A stretch of 64,000 bases of DNA from Mesorhizobium japonicum MAFF 303099. GTDB lineage: Bacteria > Pseudomonadota > Alphaproteobacteria > Rhizobiales > Rhizobiaceae. The position numbers were made by a program, and so were the translations under genes. Where the stretch lies: positions 3,504,001 through 3,568,000 of the forward strand of contig NC_002678.2 in the NCBI RefSeq assembly GCF_000009625.1, written 5' to 3'. This document shows, piece by piece, positions 9,071 to 17,076 of this stretch; the first letter of the stretch is position 1, and every line of letters starts with the position of its first letter. Below the pieces are notes generated by a model. The model saw nothing but the letters and a program-made list of their open reading frames with translations. It made no database searches and was not told where the DNA came from.

Positions 9071-10078
9071 TCAGGAAAACAGCAGCGCCGACAATTTGCG
9101 CCGCGCGGCCAGCGTCGCCTCGTCGGTCATGCCCCAGGCCTCGAAAAACTGCAGCAATTGCGTCCTGGCGCCATCCTCGTTCCAGCCGCGATCGGCCTTG
9201 ATGATGGCCAGCAGATTATCGGCGGCCGCCGTGCGTTCGCCCCTGGCGTTCTGGATCATGGCCAGATCGAAACGCGCCTGATGGTCTTTGGGGTTTTCGG
9301 CCAGGCGGCGCTCGAACTCTGCGGGATTGCCCAGTTCCGCCGCTTGCGCGGCCAGCGCCATCTTGGCGCGCAAGGCGGCCAGAACAGGCGCGTCCTTCTT
9401 GGCCTCGGGCGCCGTTGCCAGCAACGCCTCGGCGCCTTCCGTGTCGCCGGCCTCGAACAGCAGCTCGCCCAGCCCGGCGATCGCCTCGATCGTCTCCGGT
9501 GCCTGCGCCAGGATGGCGTCAAAAATGTCGGCGGCGGTCTGCATGTCGCCGGCCTCGCGCGCTTCGGTCGCAGCCGCCAGCGCCTCGGCCACGGCCGGAG
9601 CACCATTGCCCTTGCCGCCGACCTTGGTGATGAACTCGGCGATCTGGCTCTCCGGGATGGCACCCATGAAGCCGTCGACCGGCTGGCCGTCCTTGAAGGC
9701 GATGACCGCCGGAATCGACTGGATGCCGAGCTGGCCGGCGATCGAGGGATGGTCGTCGATGTTCATCTTGACCAGCTTGACCTTGCCGCCGGCGGCCCGG
9801 ACCGCCTTTTCCAGCTGCGGCGTCAGCTGCTTGCAAGGGCCGCACCACGGCGCCCAGAAATCGACCAGCACCGGCTGGCGGCGCGATTCCTGGATGACGT
9901 CGGCGGCAAAGGCGGCGGTCGTGGTGTCCTTGATGACATCGCCCGCGGGGGCGGCGGCCGGCGTATCTCCAAGCGAGACCTTCGCAGGCGCGGCTGCGGT
10001 TCCGCCATACTGAACGGTGGTCGCATATTGGCCGCCATTGCTGCCGAATGACCCGCCAAACGGCTTGTTGTCGCTCAT
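9071..10078 (-). CDS. Thioredoxin with C-terminal TPR region (YbbN/CnoX-like)
   Basis: This 335-residue protein has an N-terminal thioredoxin domain with an intact WCGPC site (WAPWCGPCKQL, about residues 79-89) and a C-terminal tetratricopeptide-like region rich in Ala and Glu (EAGDMQTAADIFDAIL and later repeats). That architecture matches YbbN/CnoX, a holdase that protects GroEL and elongation-factor clients from oxidation. Unlike E. coli CnoX the CxxC is complete, so redox activity is expected. The ATG at 10078 (MSDNKPFGG) is preceded by GAAAGGGTGA and is preferred over the upstream in-frame ATG at 10129. It is the second gene of the minus-strand cluster. Confidence 0.88.
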   Translation of the reverse strand: MSDNKPFGGSFGSNGGQYATTVQYGGTAAAPAKVSLGDTPAAAPAGDVIKDTTTAAFAADVIQESRRQPVLVDFWAPWCGPCKQLTPQLEKAVRAAGGKVKLVKMNIDDHPSIAGQLGIQSIPAVIAFKDGQPVDGFMGAIPESQIAEFITKVGGKGNGAPAVAEALAAATEAREAGDMQTAADIFDAILAQAPETIEAIAGLGELLFEAGDTEGAEALLATAPEAKKDAPVLAALRAKMALAAQAAELGNPAEFERRLAENPKDHQARFDLAMIQNARGERTAAADNLLAIIKADRGWNEDGARTQLLQFFEAWGMTDEATLAARRKLSALLFS

Positions 10079-10159
10079 CTCGTCACCCTTTCGGTCGCGC
10101 CGCCGGCCCGCGGGTCGGCGCCATGTCATTGGAAGTCGGTTTCGCCATGCATGTGGCGA

Positions 10160-10657
10160 TCATGCCGAGACTTTCAAGATAGCAGCATCGTGCCCGGTTG
10201 CCTCGACGAATCTGATGAGATCGGCCGCCGCGATCGATGTCGTCGCCTCATTGGTCAGCGGATGCGCATTGATGACGGCATGCGCCATCAGATCCTGGTC
10301 GAGCACCAGCTTGACCCGGTTCGCGGTGTCGTTGATGACGCCGAAGACGGTGACGGCGCCCGGCGACACGCCCAAAAGCTCCATCAGCATCTCCGGCTTG
10401 CCGAAGGAAACACGGCTGGCGGCGCCGATCAGCTGGTGGATCTGCTTGAGATCGACGACCGCATCCTCGCCGACGGTGACCAGGAAGAAATTGTCCTTCT
10501 TGTCCTTCAGGAACAGGTTTTTCGTGTGCCCACCGGCGATTTCACCGCGCAGCGCCTGCGAATCGGCGACCGTATAGAGCGGCGGATGGCGTTTCGTCGA
10601 AACGGCGACGCCGAGTTCGGCGAGAAAGGCAAAAAGTTCGGCTTCGGTCTTCGGCAT
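10160..10657 (-). CDS. Prolyl-tRNA deacylase-like protein (YbaK/ProX domain)
   Basis: This 165-residue protein belongs to the YbaK/aminoacyl-tRNA deacylase superfamily, ProX/PrdX branch. Recognisable parts are RHPPLYTVADSQALRGEI, the GGHTKNLFLKDKKDNFFLV segment containing the catalytic Lys, and the SPGAVTVFGVINDT block. Such enzymes hydrolyse Ala-tRNA(Pro) mischarged by prolyl-tRNA synthetase. The ATG at 10657 begins MPKTEAELFAFL, where the domain begins; the frame is open further upstream without matching the family. The gene is about 80 bases upstream of the thioredoxin/TPR gene. Confidence 0.88.
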   Translation of the reverse strand: MPKTEAELFAFLAELGVAVSTKRHPPLYTVADSQALRGEIAGGHTKNLFLKDKKDNFFLVTVGEDAVVDLKQIHQLIGAASRVSFGKPEMLMELLGVSPGAVTVFGVINDTANRVKLVLDQDLMAHAVINAHPLTNEATTSIAAADLIRFVEATGHDAAILKVSA

Positions 10658-10809
10658 CGGTCTTCTTCTTCGTCGTTTTCCGCCTTGCCGTTTACGGCCA
10701 ATGCGGTGGCCGACACAAGGCCATCGCACGACAGGCCGATGAAATCCGTGCGCCGCGGGCGGTTTGCCGGCATCGTTTGGCATGTTGAAAAAAGCCTGCG
10801 ATTTCCCTG

Positions 10810-10838
10810 TTGCAATCGCCGCGCTCTTAAGCCATATA
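10810..10838 (+). promoter_or_regulatory. Promoter of tRNA-Gly
   Basis: A TTGCAA hexamer (10810-10815) and a CATATA hexamer (10833-10838) are separated by 17 bases, a good housekeeping sigma spacing. The expected start of transcription is about 10845, some 24 bases before the mature tRNA. This is a sequence-pattern call only. Confidence 0.6.
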
Positions 10839-10868
10839 GGCCCGGCTTGCGGCCAAGACGCCGTGTGA

Positions 10869-10943
10869 GCGGGTGTAGCTCAGGGGTAGAGCACAACCTT
10901 GCCAAGGTTGGGGTCGAGCGTTCGAATCGCTTCACCCGCTCCA
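10869..10943 (+). tRNA. tRNA-Gly(GCC)
   Basis: The acceptor stem is GCGGGTG paired with CACCCGC, followed by T and an encoded CCA at 10941-10943. The anticodon arm is CAACC-TTGCCAA-GGTTG, giving anticodon GCC at 10901-10903, which reads the GGC/GGU glycine codons. The T arm carries GTTCGAATC. A promoter lies upstream and an intrinsic terminator follows at 10975. No integrase or attachment-site repeat of the tRNA 3' end is visible downstream in this window. Confidence 0.97.
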
Positions 10944-10974
10944 ATTTCCTCCAGGGAAATCAAGCATTTAGATC

Positions 10975-11002
10975 AGGGCCACCAGATGGTGGCCCTTTCT
11001 GT
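10975..11002 (+). terminator. Rho-independent terminator after tRNA-Gly
   Basis: A ten-base perfect stem, AGGGCCACCA pairing with TGGTGGCCCT around a GA loop, is followed by a pyrimidine-rich TTCTGTCTTCC stretch. It begins 32 bases past the tRNA. The same hairpin lies downstream of the convergent LysR gene (stop at 11086). Confidence 0.85.
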
Positions 11003-11085
11003 CTTCCTCTTGGTCAACACGCGGCACGATCAGATTCGCACGAACCAGCCTGGCCGGTTCGTGGCCTTCTCGGACGCCGGCCGCT

Positions 11086-12000
11086 TCACCGGCCGCTATT
11101 GACGACCTCCAGGACTTGAGTTCGCAGCCAAGATTGTGCCGCATCGGACTGCTCGCGCGGGTGCCACGCCATGTGCATGGCGAAACCGGGCACGGCGAAC
11201 GGCAACTCGAAGACGTCCAATTCATCCTTCAGGCTTTTGGCGAAACGCGCCGGCATCGTGCAGACGTAGTCGGTAGCCTGGAGCACCTGTGGCACGGACG
11301 TAAAATTCGGCAGCGACAGACGCACACGTCGGTTGCGCCCGAGCTTGGCAAGGGCCTGATCGACGCGGCCTTCGTAGAGGCCGCCCTTAAGGGACACGAG
11401 GACGTGGTCCAACGCGCAATAGCCGTCGAGACTCAATGGTTCGGTACCACGCGGATGATCCCGCCTCTGCGCCATGGCATAGACTTCATCGTAGATGCGC
11501 CGCGCTTTGAGAAACGGGGGAAACATGCTGGGCGGTGCGATCACAAGATCCACTTCCCTGCGCTCAATCTGCTGTGACAGTTGCGTGGTGTCCAGCAGTC
11601 GAAAGGCCACTCGAACGCCGGCGCCGGCTTCCGATTGCAGTCTTGAAAGCAACGGCAAGCCAACGACGATGATGCCGTTGTCCGTCGTCGCGATCTGAAA
11701 ATCGCGCGCGTCTTGTGCTGGATCGAAGGGATGCTCTCGAGCCAAAACGACTTCGAGGCCCTTCAGCGCGGCTTTCAACGAGTCCCTAAGCGGCAGGGCG
11801 CGCGCAGTTGGGGTCATCCCGCGCCCCACAATCGCGGGCACAAGCAGCGGATCGTCGAAGAGATGACGCAGCCGGCCAAGCTGCGCTGACAACGCAGGCT
11901 GGCTCACATGTAACCGCTGCGCCGCGCGAGTCACGTTGCATTCTTCGAGCAGCACGTCGAGCGAGACAAGCAGATTGAGATCGACGCGGCTCAAATCCAT
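11086..12000 (-). CDS. LysR-family transcriptional regulator
   Basis: This 304-residue protein has the N-terminal LysR winged helix (residues 1-60: DLNLLVSLDVLLEECNVTRA and the recognition helix VSQPALSAQLGRLR) followed by the two-lobed periplasmic-binding-like effector domain. The NFTSVPQVLQATDYVCTMPA segment and overall pattern resemble the NodD/NahR-like subgroup. It is divergent from the MFS/hydrolase chimera at 12116 with a 115-base gap, the classic layout for a LysR regulator and its target; the candidate operator at 12025-12041 supports that. The effector is unknown. Confidence 0.93.
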   Translation of the reverse strand: MDLSRVDLNLLVSLDVLLEECNVTRAAQRLHVSQPALSAQLGRLRHLFDDPLLVPAIVGRGMTPTARALPLRDSLKAALKGLEVVLAREHPFDPAQDARDFQIATTDNGIIVVGLPLLSRLQSEAGAGVRVAFRLLDTTQLSQQIERREVDLVIAPPSMFPPFLKARRIYDEVYAMAQRRDHPRGTEPLSLDGYCALDHVLVSLKGGLYEGRVDQALAKLGRNRRVRLSLPNFTSVPQVLQATDYVCTMPARFAKSLKDELDVFELPFAVPGFAMHMAWHPREQSDAAQSWLRTQVLEVVNSGR

Positions 12001-12024
12001 CTAAGTTATGCGTCCTATATTTAT

Positions 12025-12041
12025 TATCAATTTGAATGATA
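12025..12041. promoter_or_regulatory. Candidate LysR operator
   Basis: The sequence TATCA-ATTTGAA-TGATA is a perfect 5-bp inverted repeat with a 7-base AT-rich spacer, of the size of a LysR-type box. It lies 25 bases from the LysR start codon and 75 bases upstream of the divergent gene at 12116. The assignment to this regulator is inference from position. Confidence 0.5.
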
Positions 12042-12115
12042 CCTGACCCTACACCTATTCTCAAGACGGCCCGGGAAGCCCCGGTCATGGAACGCAGCTT
12101 TCCGGAGAATCCGAG

Positions 12116-13573
12116 ATGAGTCAGCTTGCCTCTGAAGGGATCGCGTCGACGTCGGCCGATCACGATAGAAATACCATCGATCCGCGCCTATGGCTGCTGG
12201 CCGCGGGCACCTTCACGGTCGGAACAGACGCGCTCGCGATCGCTGGAATCCTGCCTCAGATCACGGCGGAATCGCATGTGTCGCTTGCGAGCGGAGCAGC
12301 TATCGTCTCTGCCTATGCGCCGAGATATGCGCTCGGGGCACCCTTTCTTGCGGTTCTGACTGCGCGGGCCGTGCTGCATGGCGGGCATACGGCAGACCTG
12401 CTTCCGTATGTTGCAGCGCCGCTCTTCCTCCTGGCTTTGGTCACTGTTCTTCTTACGAACGGTCGGCGCGCCAAAAAGGGCCACACCGCAAGCGGCCCGC
12501 GGCGCCAGTCGCCCTATTCCGTCGGCGTACCCGCTCATCGAGTCGCTTCGGCCGGGCACGGCCATCGCCGGGCGTCGGTTGCGACAGGGTTGATCCTCGC
12601 GTCGACGCTCGCTGCGACCCTGATCGGCGCAATGCCGGCCACAGCACACGCGGCGCCATCGATTGGCGCGGATTATGGTGTGCCAGCGGGGTTCTCATCC
12701 CGCTTCGCAACCGCCAACGGCGTGCGCCTGCACTACGTGATTGGCGGCTCAGGTTCCCCGGTCCTGCTCATCCATGGTTGGCCGGAGACCTGGTACGAAT
12801 GGCGCAAGGTGATGCCGCAGCTGGCAGCGGGGCACACGGTGATCGCCGTCGACCTTCGGGGCTTTGGCTGGTCCGATGTCACAGCCTCGGGCTATGACCG
12901 CCGTACGCTGGCCGAGGATCTCTACCAGCTTATGCGGCAATTGGGCTATCCGAAGGCGACAGTCGTCGGGCACGACTGGGGCGCGCCGGTAGGCTACGCC
13001 TATGCGGCCACCCACCGCGACGCCGTTGATCGGCTCGTCATCGCCGAAGGAGCACCGGACGGTCCGTGGACCCATCAGCAGACGACCCCCTTCGCTCACA
13101 ATCCCTTCTGGTTCTTTGGCTTCTTTGAGATCCCCAACTACGCAGAGACCGTGCTCGCGGGACGGGAGACGCCGTTTCTCGACTGGTTCTACCGCAACAG
13201 GGGCTTCCACGTGGTCCCGGGCGGGTTCTCGGACGACGATGTCGCCTACTTTGAGGAGGCTTACGCCCGCCCAGGCCGGTTTGCTGCAAGTCTCAATCTT
13301 TATCGCACGATTGACCAGGACATCGCGGACAACGCTGTTCTCTCGCAGTCACCGCTGACGATCCCGGTGATGGCGATCGGTGCGGATCACGGCATCGGCC
13401 AAGGCGTGCCGGCTGGGATGCGTCATGTTGCCAGCAATGTGACACCTGTGCTGATGGGCGCAACCGGCCACTTCCTGACGGAAGAGCGGCCAACTGCCTT
13501 CGTCGAGATCGTCGAGACGTTCCTCGCCGGTCGGCCGGTCGCGCCCGCCTGGGCACCGGTAGATTCAAAGTGA
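12116..13573 (+). CDS. Alpha/beta hydrolase (epoxide hydrolase-like) fused to an MFS transporter remnant
   Basis: This 485-residue frame has two unlike parts. Residues ~22-84 (DPRLWLLAAGTFTVGTDALA to FLAVLTAR) look like the first two membrane segments of a drug-efflux MFS transporter, and residues ~85-115 look like its last membrane segment; the ~10 segments between are absent. Residues ~153-180 form a new signal-like segment ending ATAHAAPS. The rest is a complete epoxide-hydrolase/haloalkane-dehalogenase-type fold: oxyanion motif HGWP at 220-223, nucleophile Asp287 in GHDWGA, acid near Asp424, and His452 in GATGHF. The hydrolase half looks functional and exported; the first half looks like a transporter with an internal deletion. 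Hydrolase-only relatives could start at an internal codon near residue 150. It is probably regulated by the divergent LysR gene. Confidence 0.8.
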   Translation: MSQLASEGIASTSADHDRNTIDPRLWLLAAGTFTVGTDALAIAGILPQITAESHVSLASGAAIVSAYAPRYALGAPFLAVLTARAVLHGGHTADLLPYVAAPLFLLALVTVLLTNGRRAKKGHTASGPRRQSPYSVGVPAHRVASAGHGHRRASVATGLILASTLAATLIGAMPATAHAAPSIGADYGVPAGFSSRFATANGVRLHYVIGGSGSPVLLIHGWPETWYEWRKVMPQLAAGHTVIAVDLRGFGWSDVTASGYDRRTLAEDLYQLMRQLGYPKATVVGHDWGAPVGYAYAATHRDAVDRLVIAEGAPDGPWTHQQTTPFAHNPFWFFGFFEIPNYAETVLAGRETPFLDWFYRNRGFHVVPGGFSDDDVAYFEEAYARPGRFAASLNLYRTIDQDIADNAVLSQSPLTIPVMAIGADHGIGQGVPAGMRHVASNVTPVLMGATGHFLTEERPTAFVEIVETFLAGRPVAPAWAPVDSK

Positions 13574-14014
13574 CATTTGTCCGGGCACACTTCAGGAAAT
13601 GCGCGTCGCTCAATCCCTCTCCGTCCGAGGGCGAACCGACCGGGATCTGGTTCGAGGAGATCGCGACGCCGAATATGCTCCATCGGGGCAGATGGCACGG
13701 ATCGCCGCGGTCGCATGCATAAAGCTGCACGGCGGGCTGGGCTGAACAACTGTTTTGGTCGAGCCTATTTCTTGCTGAGGTCAAATAGCATCTGGTCATC
13801 CTCTGATTGACCTATGAGATGGCCAAACGGGGTAAGAGCACAAATCAGAGCGTCGCATGTCAGGTTTAGCATGGGCCAACCCGCGCCTTCCAGTGGATGC
13901 ACGAGACGTACGGAATTCCTGCAGCACGAAAACCGATTTTCAGGCGGCGCTGTGCCGGCCTGTCGGCAAGCCGAGGTTCGCCGCGGCTTTTCGTTTTGAG
14001 ACCGCCGGTCGCGC
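13574..14014. other. Intergenic stretch with no recognisable gene
   Basis: These 441 bases separate the convergent hydrolase chimera and SapC genes. The open frames here encode Arg/Ser-rich strings without family resemblance, and base composition is somewhat less biased than in neighbouring genes. No repeat element or strong terminator stands out. It may hold decayed sequence, in keeping with the rearranged gene just upstream, but I cannot identify a source. Confidence 0.5.
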
Positions 14015-14803
14015 TTACCCCGCCTTGCGCAGCGATGCCTGGTGCACCAGCGATGTCCAGCTGTTGGTCGAGGCGAGGTGGCAGTAGAGCAGGCCGAGGG
14101 CGCCTGACTTTCTCAGGTCGAGGAAGGCCTCGTCGCTCAGCTTGTTGAAGGCCGGCTCGTCGATCACCTGGAAATCGGTGAGGTTGAGCACTTCGCCGCC
14201 TTCCAGCGTCACCTTGCTCTGGCGCGGCGCGAACAGGCCGTGCGCGTCGATCCTGTCGATCATTTCGCGCGTGGCCCTGAAGTCGATCTGGAACTGGTTG
14301 CAGAAGGCGAGCGCCTGCTTCGTCGCTTCGGTCGGCTCGTTGCCGCTGAAGAACGGGGCGATCTTGTCTTCGCGAAACGGCGCCATGAGCCGGTCGATCA
14401 CCCGCTCACTGGTCCTGTCGACGCACAGCGTCAGCCGGCCCGCCGTGGTCGGGTCCTCGGCAAGGATGAAGGGATAGCGGCGGACATAGGCGGGAACGTA
14501 ATGCGGCGCGGTCCACTGGCCGTCGGCATCGACGAACAGGTTCTCGCCCTGGCGCACGCCGGTGATGATGACAGGGGATTTGGCCGGGCCGATGAAGACG
14601 ATCGGGTAGGAGCGCATCGCCGCCGGCATTTCCGACGCCACCACCGGAATGGCGTGCGCCGTGCGCGCGAAAGCAAAGTCGCCGCGCGCGGTCAGGCCCA
14701 GCGAGCCGTGCCGTACCGGGTTGAGCGCTTCGGGCCTGGAATAGAACAGCGGCATGGCCGCGTCCGCAGGCGCCGCTTCCGTCTTTGCCCCGATATCAGC
14801 CAT
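14015..14803 (-). CDS. SapC family protein
   Basis: This 262-residue protein matches the SapC family (named after a Caulobacter/Campylobacter protein, not the enteric Sap transporter): PLFYSRPEALNPVRHGSLGL near residues 18-38, YPIVFIGPAKSPVIITGVR, and an internal YPFILAEDP segment. The C-terminal half has an alternating helix pattern ending in TSLVHQASLRKAG. There is no signal peptide or membrane helix. The function is unknown, although S-layer-associated roles were proposed for early members. The gene stands alone, convergent with the chimera and divergent from the DUF6916 gene. Confidence 0.87.
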   Translation of the reverse strand: MADIGAKTEAAPADAAMPLFYSRPEALNPVRHGSLGLTARGDFAFARTAHAIPVVASEMPAAMRSYPIVFIGPAKSPVIITGVRQGENLFVDADGQWTAPHYVPAYVRRYPFILAEDPTTAGRLTLCVDRTSERVIDRLMAPFREDKIAPFFSGNEPTEATKQALAFCNQFQIDFRATREMIDRIDAHGLFAPRQSKVTLEGGEVLNLTDFQVIDEPAFNKLSDEAFLDLRKSGALGLLYCHLASTNSWTSLVHQASLRKAG

Positions 14804-15087
14804 GGTCGGTCCCTTTCTCCCGCCGGCCGATCAGGCCGGCTTCTCCGTATCAGACCCCAAGACTGGCATCTGCTCTTGTTGCGCTGATCTTGGTTGGGCC
14901 AAGACTCCGGCGCAGGGACAAAGTACTACAGTGTCCGTGACACGCATAAAAGCACGGCCGCCGCGGTATTTTGCGGTTTGCCCCGATGAATTGTCTCGCG
15001 CAGCGTTTGGGTTGCTGCCGGCCTATGGACAGCCTGACGCGAAGCGGCGACATTGCGCCCGGCAACAAGCGGAGTGAGATAGACGGT

Positions 15088-15363
15088 ATGGCGTCGGTAG
15101 CGGATTTTAAGCAGGCGATCGGGTCGGTTTTCACTGTTGCGATTGGCGGCCGGGCGGTTTCCCTCGAACTGACGGCCGTTCACCAGATCGCTTCCAGCCC
15201 ACGCCCTGGCGGCGGGTTCACGCTTCTGTTCAAGGGGCCGCGCGATATAAGCCTGCCGCAGGCCATCTACCACCTCGCCGGCGATGCCATCACCGACGAC
15301 ATCTTCATAGTGCCGGTTTCAGCCGACGCGACCGGCTATCAGTACGAGGCTGTCTTCAACTGA
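15088..15363 (+). CDS. DUF6916 family protein
   Basis: This small 91-residue protein begins MASVADFKQAIGSVFTV and ends YQYEAVFN. It is a beta-rich single domain (FTVAIGGRAVSLELTAVHQI, then GGGFTLLFKGPRDISLPQAI and DDIFIVPVS) that matches the DUF6916 pattern, often found near tail-collar genes. The ATG at 15088 has GGAGTGAG upstream; the frame is open back to 14971 but that stretch has Cys/Arg-rich non-family sequence. Function is unknown. Three tail-collar proteins are encoded 1.2 kb away on the opposite strand, which fits the usual association. Confidence 0.7.
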   Translation: MASVADFKQAIGSVFTVAIGGRAVSLELTAVHQIASSPRPGGGFTLLFKGPRDISLPQAIYHLAGDAITDDIFIVPVSADATGYQYEAVFN

Positions 15364-15436
15364 TTTTTGATTTTCGACGGCCCGGTCGGTCAGGACGACG
15401 ATCAGGGCACAGGGCGGTTCGGAGGGGCGGCTCTAC

Positions 15437-16015
15437 ATGATCGACTATATCCAGATCACAGAGGTCCTTGACGAAGCAGCATGCAGCGCGCTGTGCGCAG
15501 AAATTCGGGCGGCCGGCGGTCGTGCGGCCGGCCTGATGGGTCGTGCCGACCAAAAACCGGCATGGCCCGAAGTCCGCCGCACTAGGCGCGCCGAGGTCTC
15601 AGAAGCGACCGAAGGGTCGGTGAATGCCTTGTTGGCACGGCAGAAGACGGCTCTGGAACGGCATTTCGGGCTCGCGCTCGGCACCTGCGAAAAGCCGCAG
15701 TTTCTTCACTACCGGGAAGGTGATTTCTTCGTCCCGCATCAGGATGGCAACACGCCACTCATCCACGACGAGTCGCGGTTCAGAAAGATCTCGGCGGTGA
15801 TTTTTCTCAACCGCCAATCGGACGATCCTTCGCCCGAAGACTATTCAGGGGGCTCGCTGGTCCTGCATGGGCCTTACAGCGGTCCGAACCTGCGCGTCAC
15901 CATGCCGGCGCTGCCGGGCTCACTCGTCGCCTTCCGTTCGGAAACGACGCACGAAGTCACACCGGTCACGCGCAACGAACGTTTCACCATCGTGTCGTGG
16001 TATCGCGGGGCGTGA
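15437..16015 (+). CDS. 2-oxoglutarate/Fe(II)-dependent oxygenase (prolyl hydroxylase-like)
   Basis: This 192-residue protein is a double-stranded beta-helix dioxygenase. The iron facial triad is visible as HQD in GDFFVPHQDGNTP (about residues 96-108) and the distal His in ETTHEVTPV (about 174), with Arg in NERFTIVSW as the 2-oxoglutarate anchor. SGGSLVLHGPY between them fits the 2OG-FeII_Oxy_3 family. It hydroxylates an unknown substrate, possibly a prolyl residue or small molecule, in the cytoplasm. It follows the DUF6916 gene by 73 bases on the same strand and is convergent with the GNAT gene. Confidence 0.88.
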   Translation: MIDYIQITEVLDEAACSALCAEIRAAGGRAAGLMGRADQKPAWPEVRRTRRAEVSEATEGSVNALLARQKTALERHFGLALGTCEKPQFLHYREGDFFVPHQDGNTPLIHDESRFRKISAVIFLNRQSDDPSPEDYSGGSLVLHGPYSGPNLRVTMPALPGSLVAFRSETTHEVTPVTRNERFTIVSWYRGA

Positions 16016-16028
16016 GAGCACCAGCAGT

Positions 16029-16541
16029 TTACCGGGGAGGACACACCATCAGGTCGTAAACGCCCTTGTCCTCGGCGACGGCGAAGCCGAGCCTGGCGTA
16101 GAGCTGTCTGGCCGGATTGTTCTTCTCGACATGAATTGACACTGATTTGCCGGCTAACCACGCCTCGTCGATCAGGTCGCCGAGCAGTGCCGCGCCGAGC
16201 CCTCTGCCGCGATATGTCGGCAGAAGGGCGATATCGATGATGCGATGCTGGGTCGGCCAGCGCTCGATATAGAGACGACCAATATCGTCTCCATCACGCA
16301 TGATCACCAGCCAGTCCGCGTTGGGATAGTGCTTGATGTAATGCGCGTGCTGCGCCCGGAACTGCATGTCGAGAAAGGCGGTCTTCTGCGCCTCGGTCCA
16401 GGACGTGACAGAAAGTTCCTCGGTACGGGTCGAGGCATAGACCCGTGCCAGGAACGGCAGGTCGGTATCCGTCATTGGACGAAACGTCAGCCCGGCGGTA
16501 GCCGCGCGTGCCCAGCCGGCCACTCCGTGAAAGTGCCTCAT
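16029..16541 (-). CDS. GNAT family N-acetyltransferase
   Basis: This 170-residue protein has the GNAT fold: LTFRPMTDTDLPFLARVYAS at residues ~17-36, and the acetyl-CoA binding motif A as YRGRGLGAALLGDLIDEA (about residues 112-129), followed by the C-terminal VEKNNPARQLYARLGF block. Those features indicate an intact acetyltransferase with an unknown small-molecule or peptide substrate. Its start is 7 bases after the stop of the first tail-collar gene, all on the minus strand, so it is probably the last gene of that transcript. A functional link to the collar proteins is inference. Confidence 0.88.
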   Translation of the reverse strand: MRHFHGVAGWARAATAGLTFRPMTDTDLPFLARVYASTRTEELSVTSWTEAQKTAFLDMQFRAQHAHYIKHYPNADWLVIMRDGDDIGRLYIERWPTQHRIIDIALLPTYRGRGLGAALLGDLIDEAWLAGKSVSIHVEKNNPARQLYARLGFAVAEDKGVYDLMVCPPR

Positions 16542-16548
16542 CGAAAGA

Positions 16549-17067
16549 TCAGGGGCGCGGCGGAAACACGCCTTGCAGCGCGATGCAGAAGCTCAAGGTG
16601 AGGTAGGGCATCATGTTGTTGTGCGGCTGGGAGCCGCCTGCAGGAGCGATGGCTGAAGGGCTGAATTGCGCGTTTGGCTGGTTCGTCCCCCATATCGACA
16701 CGCCAGCGCCTTGGGCAAATAGCTGGCCCGCCGGCTTGGTGTTGATGCCGTCCGACGCCGACGCCACGAGTCCATGGGAATGCGTCGGAATTTCACTTTC
16801 CAGCAATGTCACGGTTTCCGAGCCGCCAGTTTCACCCAGATCGTGGAGCGACAGGCCGGGACCTTGGCCGGGATGCATAGGGGCATTCCCCTGCATGTCC
16901 GGCAAGGCAAAATTCGATTTGCCATCACCGCCATAGGTCGTCCCAAGCAGCGAGAACAGCGCCGTATTCTGCGAGATTGGCAAGATTTGCCCGTCGCAGA
17001 ACGCCCAGCCCTTGGGCGCAAAATTGAACGGGAAAATCCGGATTTCTGCGACGAACGGATCGGCCAT
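16549..17067 (-). CDS. Tail-collar domain protein (microcystin-dependent-protein-like), copy 1
   Basis: This 172-residue protein begins with the conserved opening MADPFVAEIRIFPFNFAPKG, then FCDGQILPISQNTALFSLLG, TYGGDGKSNFALPDMQG, and a HSHG motif near residue 98, ending with PYLTLSFCIALQGVFP. This is the phage tail collar (T4 gp12 type) domain as found in MdpB-like bacterial proteins. It is the last of three tandem paralogues on the minus strand. Despite the phage-derived fold, no phage structural genes surround it, so these are probably host cell-surface or secreted proteins. There is no classical signal peptide. Confidence 0.9.
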   Translation of the reverse strand: MADPFVAEIRIFPFNFAPKGWAFCDGQILPISQNTALFSLLGTTYGGDGKSNFALPDMQGNAPMHPGQGPGLSLHDLGETGGSETVTLLESEIPTHSHGLVASASDGINTKPAGQLFAQGAGVSIWGTNQPNAQFSPSAIAPAGGSQPHNNMMPYLTLSFCIALQGVFPPRP

Positions 17068-17076
17068 GGCGTCCTC

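Noticed and set aside
10869..10943. An integrated element at tRNA-Gly
   Set aside because: There is no integrase, no repeat of the tRNA 3' end downstream in the window, and the neighbouring genes are a normal regulator and transcripts.
13577..13999. Small plus-strand frames in the gap after the hydrolase chimera
   Set aside because: They are Arg/Ser-rich, lack ribosome-binding sites and show no family pattern.
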